Shown one piece after another: positions 11,008 to 23,100 of a DNA stretch of 64,000 bases; position 1 is the first letter of the stretch, and every line of letters starts with the position of its first letter. This stretch comes from Lophius americanus. Taxonomy: Eukaryota; Chordata; Actinopteri; Lophiiformes; Lophiidae. The stretch covers positions 1 through 64,000 of the forward strand of contig JBBDHG010000015.1 of assembly GCA_037951165.1 (NCBI GenBank), written 5' to 3'. Both the position numbers and the translations under genes were made by a program. The notes beneath the pieces are model-generated. The model was not told the DNA's origin. It ran no database searches and was given only the letters and a program-made list of their open reading frames with translations.

Positions 11008-12908
11008 CATAAAAGTGCCACAGATTACAGGACAAACATGTTTTCCTTAAAAACTTCAACTAAAATTAAATGCAGTACTTCCATGACAAAAACTTGAATA
11101 GTTACTATATACTGTAGTTTTCCTCTGAAAGAATAAATACGGCTGTTCATGACAAACACACAAAATGTAATTTTTTTCCAATGCTTGAACAAAGTGATCA
11201 CAAGCAGAGGACGACTCAATAAACAACATTTATTGCACACGGCCACACTTGACGTCACTGGAAGAAGTTAAAGTTTATATTTTTTTAGAAACTCTTTGGT
11301 TACATTTGGAGGGAAAGAAGGGGGCGGAGCTAACCTCTAACTGGGGTGAAGCATTCTAGATGACCCTGAAGAACTACTGATATAACCTGTCCTATCAAAA
11401 CACCCATATTAACATTTAATGGTCCATGAATGCTACCTCACTGACCGATGGAAATCTAAAACCGACACAGTGATGAGTGGCGTTCTTCGACAATCAATTT
11501 CCTCTGCCCAGCTGCAGAAGACTGCATCTTTGTACAATGGTAGCGGAAACCCTGATACTGTTGGAAGTATGGAAGCCCAGAGCGGCCATTGTGGCAGATA
11601 TTTTCTCTAAGGCCGTTTTGTTCAGGTTCTCAGGGCTCGTGGCTGGCTCTGTGCTGTAGCTAGCTTTAGCCGGTCTGCTAATCATTAGCTTCTTGAAACG
11701 TGTTATGTCCCTCGGGTTTCTCATCAAGTTCATTGTGCCAAATCTTTTCGGAGTTGTTCCGCCAAAGCTTTTTTGGCCTTACGTTTTAAAACCGTAATTG
11801 ACAGCATGCAAAATAACAGCGGACAGGCCCTGCTAGCTTTAGCCGCTCTGCTATCACAAGTAAACTGCTTGATCAGTCGTGGCCCTGTTTGCCACTAACT
11901 TACCTCCCCTCTCATGTGCAACAGCTGCACATGCCCATCTTTGTTGCCACTTAAACACCAGCATTAGCGGCGTGCAATAAATGCTCTGAAGTTTAATTTG
12001 TGGACAAGCATGTGCTTTGCTGCTGTGCTCTTAAAATCACTCCCATGCACTCGATTGTTGCGATAACATGAAAGAGGCTTAAGACTTATAAGCTACAAAA
12101 AGGGGCCGTCGATTAATGATAATAGAAATGACATAAAATCAGAGGGTTTGTTTTTTTCATCCATTGCTCAGACCGTCTCGTTTCAAGGCTCGACGTGAAC
12201 GAATCGGCGCTGTTGCCTGATGTTGGGGGGGAAAAACGCCACTCGGTTACAGATTTAGGATTTCAGACACATACGCTGCCTGTTTCAGCGTTTTAACTAA
12301 GCTCCTATTGGAGGACGTTGGCGAAATGCCAGTTTCATTCATGTCGGAGCGAATGACACGGAAAGAGATGTGAAAGCAAGGGGAAGCTAAAAACAAAGTG
12401 CAAATTGTGTTTGCTGAAGTGACTGTCGACTTCTGTGAAAGCTAGTCCGCTGTGGGTTGGACCGCCTTCCAACAGTTCTTATTCAACCACATCATGCTGG
12501 GGGAGGGAGGAGGGGGGTCTTTTGGTGGTATTTGGGTGAATGTGTGAGACTGTGGGAAAGGGGTTGGAGGATAAGAGGGGGGGGGGGGGGACTTGAGAGG
12601 AAGTAACAGAATGACAAGCAGGGTTTATTTATTTGACAGGTCAGAGGAGATGAAATTCTTATTTACATTTGAAGAGCAAGATGGGTGCAGAAGTGTGTGG
12701 GCGTGTCTCTCTGCTTCATAATGCATAACATATGCTCACACATGTATGTGTGTTTGCTTATGTGTGCATGCTTTTAAGGAAGGCGATGTCATGCACTTGT
12801 CAGTGTCAATAAGGACAGAGTTGTTTATGTACATCTGACAATACCCACAGGGTTTAGCAGCTTCCGCTTACTCTCAAATCACCAAAACACACATGCAGTA
12901 CATCGTAT
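11006..12908. other. non-coding stretch
   Basis: No supported gene. A short duplicated phrase, CTAGCTTTAGCC followed by G.TCTGCTA, occurs near 11,660 and 11,832. The segment near 12,330-12,360 can be read as FIHVGANDT, which resembles a motif seen in some fish repeats, but the frame does not extend. A G-rich tract lies at 12,500-12,592. Confidence 0.35.

Positions 12909-12909
<1 letters not shown>

Positions 12910-12984
<75 letters not shown>
12910..12984. repeat. (GT)n microsatellite
   Basis: Pure TG run of about 75 bp. Confidence 0.97.
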
Positions 12985-12986
<2 letters not shown>

Positions 12987-14089
12987 TGACAAGCATTAAT
13001 GCAGTCCTTTGATTAGAATCTCTCACTATGAGGCAAGTTTACTTAGAATCACAAAATAGAATAACTTCAATGCAGATCAAAGAAGTTTCCATACATGTTA
13101 GACTATCCTCGATGTAAAACACATAAAGAAAAACGCAACAATTCAATCAAGTCCCTGACATGAAAACAGTCAAAAAGAGGGAAATGATTAAAATAATTGT
13201 AATACCACTAATAGAGCGAGCATAAAAACAATCAGGATGACCCCTAATCAAAGTTGAAGAAAGACAGAAAGGGTTGTTATTTATAAACAGTAAACAACCC
13301 AGCTGATTGAGATCAAATTATAATCATGTGAAACGGAAATCCTTTTATTTTCTCTTAAATAATCTCTATATAGAAAACAGCAACACTTCAGGACCTACTT
13401 GGTTTTTGTCTTTATCAGCTTAACTTTCTTGAAAAATAAGTTTAATCAATAAAAATAATATATATACAGTATATATATAGGGGGAGATCCTGAGACAAAA
13501 TGTGAAAAACAGATGGGACAGACAGAACCTTCTTCTTCATGACTCAACTTTATAATGACCCTAACATACAAAATATGCATAAGCTACAGTAAACAAGGTG
13601 TGTTAGGAACTCTCGTCCACCATCTTGCATATCGACTCCTGGTGTCGTCATGACAACATGCACACATCGACCATTAGAACCTCAGCCACCAAAGTTATTT
13701 CTGCTTGTGTTAAACCATGACTGAAGGAGAATCTAACACCTTATCAATAATGAAACCTCCTCCGTCTGCCATTTTGGTCTTAACTGAGCTGCTGCAGCTT
13801 TGAGACTCCTCACCTCTTTTAAACATTAGTATGAAAATAAACAACCTTTTGTTTTCTCGTTATGTCCAGAAAACGATTGCTTGTGGTAATTCCGGGTACA
13901 GCGTATGTACTGGTCATTATTAAGTCTGTTTGTTGTATTCACAATGTTGATTAAGGTTTTATTCTGTCACATGACGGCACGGATGAAAATCGGACATAAT
14001 ATGTTTGTGTGTTTGTTTGTTTTTGGAGGCTTTAGCAGAACGTTTTCCAAATTCTGCGAATCTGTTATCAAAGTGATGAAAAGGTTTTC
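12985..14089. other. non-coding stretch
   Basis: No gene recognised. A small TA-rich palindrome (ATATATATACAGTATATATA) lies near 13,458-13,478. Confidence 0.35.
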
Positions 14090-14460
14090 TTAATTTCCTT
14101 CGTATTTTGTCAATTTACATGTGTTTTCTGACTTTGCAGCGTGTGCCCTCCTGTTGTCGCCTGTAGAAACGGCTCTTGTGTCAAGTCTGTTAATGCCTCC
14201 TCCTTGGTGTCCCCCAGGGATCCATCATAGGCCCCTTTCTGTTCGGCTTGTATATGCTGCCAGTGGGTCATATTATAGATAAGTTCAGTAAAGAGGCACA
14301 CTTTTTCCATTATAAAATAGGGACTCAAAATGTGCTTATCGACAAGGACATTAAAGGGTTAAAGAAAAGTTTGTGGATCCATTGTATGATATGGAACCAC
14401 TCCATACTTTTATGGTTTCTTCCTGCGTGCCAAAATCTGTCATGTAGTTAATGCAGAACA
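14090..14460 (+). mobile_element. L2-like LINE reverse-transcriptase fragment, copy B
   Basis: The translation around 14,195-14,285 gives LGVPQGSIIGPFLFGLYML followed by PVGHII, the conserved block preceding the catalytic YADD motif in L2-type LINEs. The YADD site is degenerate (FHYKIGTQN region). It shares this block with copies at 1,287, 35,110 and 63,169. No complete ORF survives. Confidence 0.7.
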
Positions 14461-14534
14461 GAGTGCTGGGGGGGGGAGGAATAGTATGCAATGTTAAGGA
14501 AATATTTGAATAACACTAGATGCACCATTTTATG

Positions 14535-14800
14535 GGTGCGGCTGTAGCTCAGTGGGCAGAGCAGCCGTCCCCCCAATCGGAAGATCGGAAAGTATAGCCC
14601 GGTCGAGTCCAACCAGGGTCTACTTATCATAGGGTCCTTGAGCAAGACCATGAAACCCTAGCTTTCCGGGCAGCAGCCCACTGCTCCCTGAGGGATGGGT
14701 CAAATGCAGAGACATAATTTCATGTTGTATTGTATATGGCTGTATGTGATAAATAAAGGATTTCTTCTTCTTCTTCTTCTTCTTCTTCTTCTTCTTCATA
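14535..14800 (+). mobile_element. tRNA-derived SINE with (TTC)n tail
   Basis: The head is tRNA-like: GGCTGTAGCTCAGTGGGCAG holds a box A-type promoter near 14,539-14,558, and GGTCGAGTCC near 14,600 is a box B-type sequence. The body carries GTCCTTGAGCAAGACC, a phrase common in fish SINEs, and GGATGGGTCAAATGCAGAGA. The element ends in AATAAAGGATT and a TTC array at 14,761-14,798. It is diverged and probably immobile. It is not an intact tRNA gene because the cloverleaf stems are not preserved. Confidence 0.85.
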
Positions 14801-14814
14801 TTGATCCACTCCAA

Positions 14815-14905
14815 ACTTCAATTGCCTCTTCCTTGCCAGATTCCTTATCCTTCTAACAAGTTTCATGAAAATCCATTGCATTGTTTTAGCTATATCCTTT
14901 CAACA
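14815..14905 (+). repeat. fish retroposon 3'-tail fragment
   Basis: Contains AACAAGTTTCATGAAAATCC and CATTGTTTTAGCTATATCCT, resembling 3' ends of common fish SINE/LINE repeats and sharing the CATGAAAATC phrase with the array at 5,675-6,165. Confidence 0.5.
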
Positions 14906-15179
14906 AACTGCAATTCGTGCCAACATGGAATATTGAACTTTGTCACCAATATTATGCAGTTAGATCTCCATCCTATCCTCAAAATGAATATGGAGTCTCC
15001 TCCTAGAAATGAACCCAATTGCAGCAGTCTATGAGATAACATACAACAGGGCCGAGTGCAGATACCGAATTATTCAAATATTAACAGAACACATGAAACG
15101 ATTTGGTGGAAGGCAACAAGTCTCCGTTCGCCTGTCACTGCGCCCAACCGAGGCTGCCGCAGTCACAACTCTGCTGTCA

Positions 15180-15244
15180 ATGAAGTTTCCCCCGCGCGCT
15201 CGCGCTCTCGCTCTCGCTCTCTCACACACACACACACACACACA
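15180..15244. repeat. CGCTCT-rich and (CA)n tract
   Basis: CG-rich CGCTCT repeats at 15,196-15,220 followed by a CA run, at the edge of a GC-rich patch. Confidence 0.7.
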
Positions 15245-15352
15245 AATACAAACACAAACACGCCCTCAGTCCGGTGCCACACACACCGGGGACATGAACC
15301 AGAGGACAACTTTGACGAACAGATGTGGAAACATGAAAGTGGCGCTTCTTAC

Positions 15353-15610
15353 CGTAGAGACGGGAGCGTCTGCGGAGACCAGCATTCATCGGTTGCTTCA
15401 ACTCAAACTGTTCAGATTTTTCTTCCCTCGTCTCGTTTTCCCAGCGCCGCGTTAGAGAAGTGAAAGTAGTAGGTTGCGCTGTGGATAGAAGCCACAGACG
15501 GGAGTGAAGCTCGTTCTTCACCCTGCGCACATTTTGGGCAGACGGAGCTGTTCACCAGTCTGCTCCACTCTGAGCTCAGCCAGACAGGACGCTGCTGATA
15601 GGAGGAGCGC
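15353..15610 (-). other. candidate 5' exon of a minus-strand gene
   Basis: This lies in the most CpG-rich patch of the window (15,180-15,640). On the minus strand it ends in a near-perfect donor, CTACG|GTAAGAAG, at 15,352/15,353. A ZNF143-type promoter motif lies just upstream at 15,629-15,646. The exon may be untranslated. An ATG near 15,388 would open 12 codons to the donor (MNAGLRRRSRLY), while an earlier ATG near 15,530 stops after three residues. Downstream exons would lie to the left but none was identified. The exon start is estimated. A plus-strand transcript from the same patch is also possible. Confidence 0.4.
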
Positions 15611-15628
15611 CGGAGCTTGCGCGCAAGG

Positions 15629-15646
15629 CCTGATGGGAAATGTAGT
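15629..15646 (-). promoter_or_regulatory. ZNF143/STAF-like promoter motif
   Basis: The minus strand reads ACTACATTTCCCATCAGG, close to the known ZNF143 binding consensus ACTACA.TTCCCA, which is typical of CpG-rich housekeeping promoters. Its position next to a GC-rich exon-like segment with a strong donor supports a promoter here. Confidence 0.5.
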
Positions 15647-15959
15647 TTCACGAGGCTAGTGTTTGTAGCAGTGCTGAAAGTCATTTTTAAATGAAAAATA
15701 AAACAATTTTATGAGCATAAAAAGTAGAAAAAGGATGACAGGAAATGTAGAATTAATTAATTGTTTTAGTGGATAAATATTTGATATATTCTACAGCAAG
15801 GTATTGCTTCCACAAATGAAAAAGAAAAATATATTATTATATTGTCATAACAGGAAAGTTGTATTATCTTATTTATCTTTTTAACCTTATCATATGATCT
15901 ATTAATATTTGAGGAACTTGAATGTTCCTCAAATAACAATTGGACCATTGTCATTATAA

Positions 15960-16250
15960 CCATTGGTTCAATGTAACATTGAGTGAGCTACTCTCTCTTC
16001 TCTATACAGGACAACAATTTAAATGCTTTAGCCGCTAAAACATTCCTGATAAGTAAAGGATCCTGTTGTGTCTTTTTGCATCTTGTGATGTTCACCTGAA
16101 AACAGAGACTGTTCCAGCATCAGAGAGAGCATTATGGAAGATCCAGCTTTGACAAAGAAGGATTAAGTGTCATCTAGGAAGAGAGTTTCAGTTGCATCCT
16201 CATTGGAAAATAAAAGAACCAACCTTTGTTTTTGGTAACTAAAATCCTGT
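15960..16250 (+). repeat. 290-bp duplicated sequence, copy A
   Basis: About 90% identical over about 270 bp to 24,238-24,510 in the same orientation. Shared landmarks are GAGCTACTCTCTC, then CAGGACA.CAATT, GTTCCAGCATCAGAGAGAGC, ATGGAAGATCCAGCTTT and GGAAAATAAAAGAACCAACC. The only frame is a 10-codon ATG...TAA. It could be a dispersed element or solo LTR, or part of a segmental copy. Confidence 0.7.
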
Positions 16251-16545
16251 CCGCTCTGTCAGCTACAATCTCTGGTAGCATCTGTCCTTTAGGACTTGAC
16301 GTAGTTATTGTGTGAAACACATCCTAAGGGTTTAAGTTGTTCTCTGTCATAAGCTATGTAACAAATCCACTCACCCTGTCCTGTCCAAAACAGAAAATAA
16401 CGAGTTTCACTTCGTAAGGATATATAGGTATTACATTGTATAATGATGTGTTTCACCTTGTTATATAAAATTTATAATTACAATTCATGGGCTATAAAAG
16501 TGTGTCTTTTAATTTTGAAAAAGGAAAAAAAATTGTTGAATAGTA

Positions 16546-16592
16546 AAAATGTTCAATATTCAATAAATATTGAATATTGAACATTTTCACTA
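16546..16592. repeat. AT-rich near-perfect palindrome
   Basis: AAATGTTCAATATTC pairs with GAATATTGAACATTT around a short AATAAATATT centre, forming a stem of roughly 20 bp. Confidence 0.85.
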
Positions 16593-16616
16593 TATTGAAA
16601 ATCTACTATGCACTAT

Positions 16617-16644
16617 GACTTACCTATGTTACAGGTAAGTCATT
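16617..16644. repeat. second palindrome, ATGACTTACCT/AGGTAAGTCAT
   Basis: An 11-bp inverted repeat with a 6-7-nt loop, about 25 bp after another palindrome. Together they may be the core of a small MITE or cruciform-prone site. Confidence 0.75.
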
Positions 16645-16649
16645 ACCAC

Positions 16650-19100
16650 AACAGTATTATTCTGTCTAAATGACGACTGTTGCTGTTTTGAAAACTTTAC
16701 TAACCACCTACACCCATGAAGCAAAAACATACCATCATTTTCTAAAGGAATAAGATCTTAAAAATATGGTATATGTTAATAAACAAATGGTGGCTTCTCG
16801 ATTAGAAAGTCTGAATTTATTCTAATTCACAGAAATTACTTGTAATTAAATGCATAAGTGTAAACAGGTTAACATTATATTTGTTTTTTTTATGGAAATT
16901 TACTGTAATGTCTCGTAAACGGTCACCATATTTCTAACGACCAAATCCTGGCAACCACAGCTGCTGGTATTGTAACGTAAATTATACAGTATACAGGCTT
17001 TTGGGGGGGGGTTTCGGTGTATTTGCGTAACACTAGGGGTTAAAATACATTTATAAGTTCGTTTGCAAGGGCAAAGAACTTGATAGGTGAAATCCTGCAC
17101 CAAGAAAACACCCTTATTTTCTTTGAACTAATTTTTCCCCCTGAGCTTTCATTGTTTCTGATGGCTCTCTTCCCTACTTTCTTCTTGCTGCAGCACAACT
17201 CCTAAATTTGTGTGTGTGCGTGTGTGTGTGTGTGTGTGTGTACGTGTGTGTGTGTTTGGGTGTGGGGAGTGTGTAGGAAATGCTTCTGCCTCTGAGTCGC
17301 CGTAGGTCTAAATTTAGAGCCCCGTGCCTCCGCCACTGTGTCCAACTGTCACAGGCTGGGTTGGATTGTTGGCCACTCAGGAAAGAAAACTTGAGGCGTG
17401 TTGAAGTTAGAAGAATCGCCCAAGAAGGGAATAACACACTTATTTTTGATACATCCTGAAAACAGAGTGGCTATGAGCATACTGTTCTGACCAGAGGACA
17501 TGAAATACAAAGGTTTTACGCAAAATGGGTCAGTGAGGTGGATATTATTCAGAGGTTTCCTCTGTGTGTGTCTATCTGTTTGGACTATTTCAAAGTATTT
17601 CAATAAGAGACAGAAATTTATAACTGCTGAAACCTAATTCAGTCTATTGAGAACATTTGAAGGAACAAATGTTTCTATAGCAGACAAAAACACAGATGAT
17701 AAATGCAGATGTTTAGTCTATCTATCGGGACAATCCTGGAAAAATTCTTGCTTCAAAAATAAATGAAAAATACTGAACACAAGGTGTTTTATAGCTTGTA
17801 ATAAGTAAAAAAAAAATTGCCAATAAAACAAGTGAGAAATGCTTGGTAAGATTTTCTTGAAGCAAGATGTGACATTTAAAAAAAGGGGATCTATAAATTA
17901 GCTAGGAAGTCTCATTTTTAACCCTATTTTACTGGTATGAGGAAGTGTTGAGTCGCCAAATGAGACTGTAATGCACAAAAATGTCTTATTTCTTTCCTTC
18001 AGACATTGTTTTTTTTTTTTTGGTTTTCGTACGTACCAACAACCACTTCATTCTAGGAGTATTCAACCTTTTTCTACGTTGTATAATAGTGACATTATAT
18101 TTGAGATCATCACATACTCGAAAAAAACATGATTAGACAGTGATATTTAGTAAGAAATAGTCATTTAAGTTGGCTGGAAATACTCATGTTGATCATTTGA
18201 GATGGTTTTAAGATTCTTACATTGTCTATAAACGAATCTCTCTAGCTCCCTGATATTCTACTCGCTGAGTAATTGTGTCTCATATCAGGTGCAATGAGAT
18301 ATATCGACTAGAAATTACACAAATACACTCGCTAAGACTTTGTGTTCTCGCAGTGGTGGACAGACTTTGAATGCACAAATGCTGTTTTTTTCTGATGCCC
18401 TCATTCAATTTCAATCAAGTGCTAACAAAGTCAGAATTCAAATATACTTGATTATCTGACATGTCTTATACCCTGACAGGCTTTTGACCTTTTTTCCTCT
18501 GCTGAGTGCAGGAAGCTGCAGCAGCCAGGGACCATTTCCTATCCTGGTTTATTTGATTATGAGCCGTGTCTGTTTGGTTGTCTATTTGGAAAGCAGCACC
18601 TCCTTTATTGACTTAGTGCCTGACAGACGCCCCTGCCTGTCCTCCGCTAACCTAATTCTGCTCTGTAATATACTTTATCCGACGATTACAGGTGGATGGG
18701 TCTCCCATTGACTTTGCATTAATGAGTTTTTTTCCTGAGATGTTTATATATCTTTGAATTTTTGAAATCCTTATTACTGAAGATGAGTTATCAAACTATC
18801 ACTGTGTGCTCAAATGGAGACCTCAAGCTATAAGAGAATATAGGAACATGTTCTTTGACACCTGTAGTAGATCCAACTACTGGGGGAGTGAAGTAAAAGG
18901 TCACAATATGGACAACAATCTCTATAAATCCAGTATTTGCATGGGTTTATGTGTAAAACGCTGCAGGCAGTGAATGTCAGACCTCACCAACAAATATTAA
19001 TGGAACAGCTTTCAAACAACACTTTGAATACACAGAAATGCTTATTAAATAATGGCAAGTATTTTATAGGATTGTGAGGATTAAAAATACATTTTTATTT
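16650..19100. other. non-coding stretch
   Basis: AT-rich. A short GT array lies at 17,209-17,258. No gene with splice or domain support was found. The frame at 18,484-18,711 has no recognised features. Confidence 0.35.
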
Positions 19101-19834
19101 ATACCGGTTAGCCATAACATTATAACCACTGACTGGTGAATAACATTTATCATATTGTTAAAATTGCACAAATGGTTAGGATCTATTGGACAAAAACATA
19201 ATTGTCAAAATTTTATTTTTTATAAACAGAATTACACACAAGCTACAGATTGTCAAAGCGACCATGATGACCTCTGTTTGCTGTTAGAAGTGGTGCCCGT
19301 AAGAGTAGGAACATGTTCATTGACACCTGAAGTAGATCCAATTGGATATGGATAGAGCAATGGAAGAAGGTTCCTAATCAGATGAAACATTTTTTTCTAT
19401 TTCATCATTGGGTGCATCTGCATTATTTAGCAGGGCTAGAGATGGCACCGCCCCGAAAAGTATAGGAAGAGGGCAAGCTGGGATAGACTACGTGATGCTT
19501 TGGGCGATGTTGTGCTGGGTAACCGTGGATCATACCATTTATCTAGATGTTCATTATATTCGTTTCAAGGCGTCGATTTGATCACCAAATTCTCCAGATC
19601 TTGTTTGTACCGAGCATCTGTTGGAAATGCTAGGCAAACCATTGAGGGCCTGTATTGCAATCTAAAGGATTTACAGAATCCTCTATAAATGACTTAATAC
19701 CAGATACCAAAGTACAGGTCAACAGTTCTTAAGGAGACCACTCTTCAATGGGTCAGAGCTGTTCTGATGTTAATAGTGGGACCAACACAGTTTGGAGGCG
19801 GGCGGTTATAATATTAAGGCTGATGGGTGTGTAT
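19101..19834 (+). mobile_element. Tc1-like transposon relic
   Basis: Ends are inverted repeats: GGTTAGCCATAACATTATAA near 19,106 and GGTTATAATATTAAGGCTGA near 19,804. Internal phrases such as CAATGGAAGAAGGTTCCTAA (19,359), GAGATGGCACC (19,439), ATGCTTTGGGCGATGTTGTG (19,495) and GGGTCAGAGCTGTTCTGATG (19,750) match in order the second half of the Tc1-like (DD34E) transposase genes common in fish. The N-terminal half is deleted or unrecognisable and the frame is broken, so the element is dead. Confidence 0.8.
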
Positions 19835-20013
19835 TCATGAGTCACACCTTACTCTTAATGAAAGTAGGAGGTGATGTGAATCAATAAAATGTAAACAGTG
19901 GGATTAAACAGATCTAACAGGTTTGAAGACTATAACCTTCACTAATGTACAGTCTAGAAATTTTTTTTGTTGTTCATAAGTGTCTAAGGTTGATTTTTAA
20001 TAAAAAATCCTCT

Positions 20014-20028
20014 GGCGCCCTCTGGTGG
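20014..20028 (-). promoter_or_regulatory. CTCF-like motif upstream of mrpl53
   Basis: GGCGCCCTCTGGTGG is a strong match to the reverse complement of the vertebrate CTCF core CCACCAGGGGGCGC. It sits 50-65 bp before the mrpl53 start codon. Binding is inferred only. Confidence 0.5.
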
Positions 20029-20050
20029 TTCCTATTATAACCACCAATAA

Positions 20051-20065
20051 ACGTCACACCGGAAG
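20051..20065 (+). promoter_or_regulatory. CRE-half and ETS sites of the mrpl53 promoter
   Basis: ACGTCAC (20,051-20,057) and ACCGGAAG (20,058-20,065) lie just before the start codon. ETS/NRF-2 sites are typical of nuclear genes for mitochondrial proteins. There is no TATA box at the usual distance, in keeping with a housekeeping promoter. Confidence 0.5.
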
Positions 20066-20079
20066 ACAAAAGAGAAAAC

Positions 20080-20174
20080 ATGGCGGCCACCAGTAAAACG
20101 TCCGTGGTGTTGAAGGCTGTGAAGAAAATAGCGATTCAGTTTTGTCCGTTCGAGTCCAATGTTCGTTCCACACG
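20080..20174 (+). CDS. mrpl53: mrpl53 exon 1
   Basis: It starts at the first ATG (MAATSKTSVV), in a good Kozak context (AACATGG). It encodes residues 1-31 plus two bases of Arg32 and ends ACACG|GTAAGT, a consensus donor. Confidence 0.92.
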
Positions 20175-23100
20175 GTAAGTAATGTGTTTGAAATGTTAAT
20201 GTGTCAGTTTGTGTTTTTTTTCTGACTGGGATTGTTAGAAGTGGTCATTTGAGAATGATTCGAACATTAGCGACTGACGCTTTAGGGTGAACTGTAACAG
20301 TACTCATATAATAATACTAAACTGTCCGTTTAGAATAATGCGAGAATTAATTTCTAACTTACTAAATCATCGTGACGAATGTTTTTACCCGAATTATTCC
20401 TCTTTCCCTACTCTTGCATGTTAAATTGACCTACCTGGTAACGTATGACGTCATCTGCCCCTGTCATGCGTGGATTATTAAATCTCTGGAGTATTTTTTT
20501 AAATAAAAATGTTTTTCTTTGCTTCTAAACAAGTGATAAATCACAGAAACATATTCTTATTTCTTTACCAAGATATTGTGTTTTGAGAGAGTTAGGCATC
20601 CGTCCACTGTAGCGGTCACCCAAGCATTAACGGAATAGAAAGTGATTCAGTTGAAATCATTATTTTAAAGACATGAATACACATAGGAAGATTAAATAAA
20701 AACATTAGATATGATATTTGAACATCATACCATTTCATGACCCTTAACTCATTTTCTTTATTTAAAAATGGACCATGACTACCAAAGTCCAAAACTCTGT
20801 AAAGAAAAAACAAAATACAATTAAAACAAGGATTATTCATAAATACACAGGCGTGTTAACGACTCAACATGATTTCAGTGTAAGCAGTCCATTTAAGGCT
20901 AGGGCATAACCTTTTCCGCCCTATGTTGCAACAAAATGTAGGGTTAAAAAAAAAAGATAATATATTGACTGCAGCCCTGGAGGTTGAGCAGTCGTCCGCT
21001 TCTCGGAAGATTGCTGGTTCGATGCCGCTCCACTGCTGTCTGCATGCAGTCTAATTAAAACCTAAAAAAAAGTAACTGAAAAGTATCAGGATTAGAAATA
21101 GTCAAATGATACAAGAGTACAATGAAATTATAGCAATGTATTTACCTTCCATCAAAGCTGTGATGTAATCAATCTTCTTTCCCCACAGGGAGTTTCTGGC
21201 CATGGTGGGCTCAGAGAAGGTCAGAGGGACCAACTTAAACTGTGAGGTGTTAACTACGGTGAAACATGACAAGTCTGAACCTGTTGTGGATATCACCTAT
21301 GGTACGTGTTACATTCACATGAGAAAGGCTTTAATAGTGGGACTTTGTGGGGCAGTGTGAATCTAACTCAGGTGTGTTCTCAAGTCTTATATTGCTAAAA
21401 GGGTGAATTTCCCTGGTTGTTTGGGTATAATAAAGAATGAACTTGTGTTAAGTTTCAGAGATATTTAAGAGAGGATGCTTTATGTGGTATTTAAAAAAAA
21501 CAAAAACTGACAAGATAATGTTTATGAACACACCCAACTGTTATAAATTTAGGAAATCTCTATATCCAGCTGCTTGAAGACCGCAAGATGCACCAAGTTG
21601 AATTGCGATCTGTTCCTTAAAATATATGTATATTTTTGGGCCTTATTTATGATAGTGACCACAGTGCGGAAATGGTCCCAAGAGACTGAAGAGGCTCTGA
21701 AGGACTGTTTTGACACAACTGTGTGGGAGGAGTTCTGTGACTCTCACAGGAAGGACATCGATAACCTTACAGACTGCATCACGGACTATAACAACTTCTG
21801 TGTGGAGAACACCGTACCCAAATGTGCCACCTGTACGGTGGTTCTCCAACAACAAACCCTGGATTAGTCCAGACATAAAGTTCCTCCTGAAGGAGAAGAA
21901 GAGGACCTTTAGGTCAGGAAACAAGGAGGAGCTGAGGGTTGTGCAGTAGGAACTGATGAGGAAGATCAAAGAGGGGAAGACCTCCTACAGGAAGAAGATG
22001 GAGGACCAGCTGTAGCAGAACAACACCAGTGGTGTTTGGAGAGGCCTGAAAACCATCTCAGGCTTCAAGGGGCCAAACTCCCAAGCTGCAGGGGACCAAC
22101 ATTGGGCAGATAACCTGAACCAGTTTTTTAACCGGTTCGACCACTCATTTGCCCCCCATCCTCCAGCCCGGCATCAGCTCCAGGGTCCTGAAGTCCTGCG
22201 CAGACCAGCTGTGTTGGATTGTTTCGCACGTCTTCAACTTGAGCCTGAAGCTGGGGAAAGTACCACTACTGTGGAAAACCTCCTGTGTGGTACCTCTCCC
22301 CAAGACACCGCACCCCAAGGATGAAGACCTGATGAAGACCCTGGAGCGACTGGTCCTTGTCATCTCCGCCCGCTGGTCAGCGTGTCGATGGACCCCCTTC
22401 AGTTCGCCTACCAATCTTACATCGGGGTGGACGACGCCATCATCTTCCTGCTCCACCGAGCTCTTTCTCACCTGGAAATGCCTGGAAGCATTGTGAGGAT
22501 CACGTTCTTTGATTTCACCGGTGCTTTCAACGCCCTTCCAGCCCACGCTTCTGAGGGACAAACTGGAACTGACCGGAGTAGACGAGCACCACGCATCCTG
22601 GATCCTGGACTACCTAACCAACCGTCCACAGTATGAGGACTCGGGACTGTGTGTCAGACATGTTTGTCTGCAGTACAGGGGCCCGCAGGGAACGGTCCTG
22701 GCTCTGTTCCTCTTCACCCTCTACACTGCAGACTTCTCATACAACTCACCCACGTGTCACCTGCAGAAGTTCTCTGATGACTCTGCAATTGTCGGTCTCA
22801 TCGCAGACGGGGACGACAAGGAGTACAGAGGACTGACGCAGGACTTCGTGCACTGGTACCAGTGGAACCACCTCCAGTAAGACCAAGGGTAAGTGGGTAA
22901 GACCAAGGAACTGGTGGTGGACTTCCTCTGGACCCAGTGCAGGAGGTGGGAGACAGGAGAATGATGGCCAAGCTGTCATTTCTCCGGGACAATATCTCCC
23001 ACCCCATGCAGGACACGCAGACGGACACCGTCTCTGCACTGGAGATCTTCACACACTTGAACTAGTAGTCCAAGTGTGTGAAGGATATCTTCAAGTGCCT

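Noticed and set aside
12316..12372. FIHVGANDT reading as an SGNH-hydrolase-like fragment
   Set aside because: The motif is short, the frame does not extend and no neighbouring motif was found.
14535..14610. Functional tRNA gene
   Set aside because: Box A and B are present, but stems are mismatched and the sequence continues into a SINE body with a TTC tail.
21574..22880. Frames in mrpl53 intron 2 as separate host genes
   Set aside because: They are pieces of one decayed LINE reverse transcriptase with frameshifts and stops.
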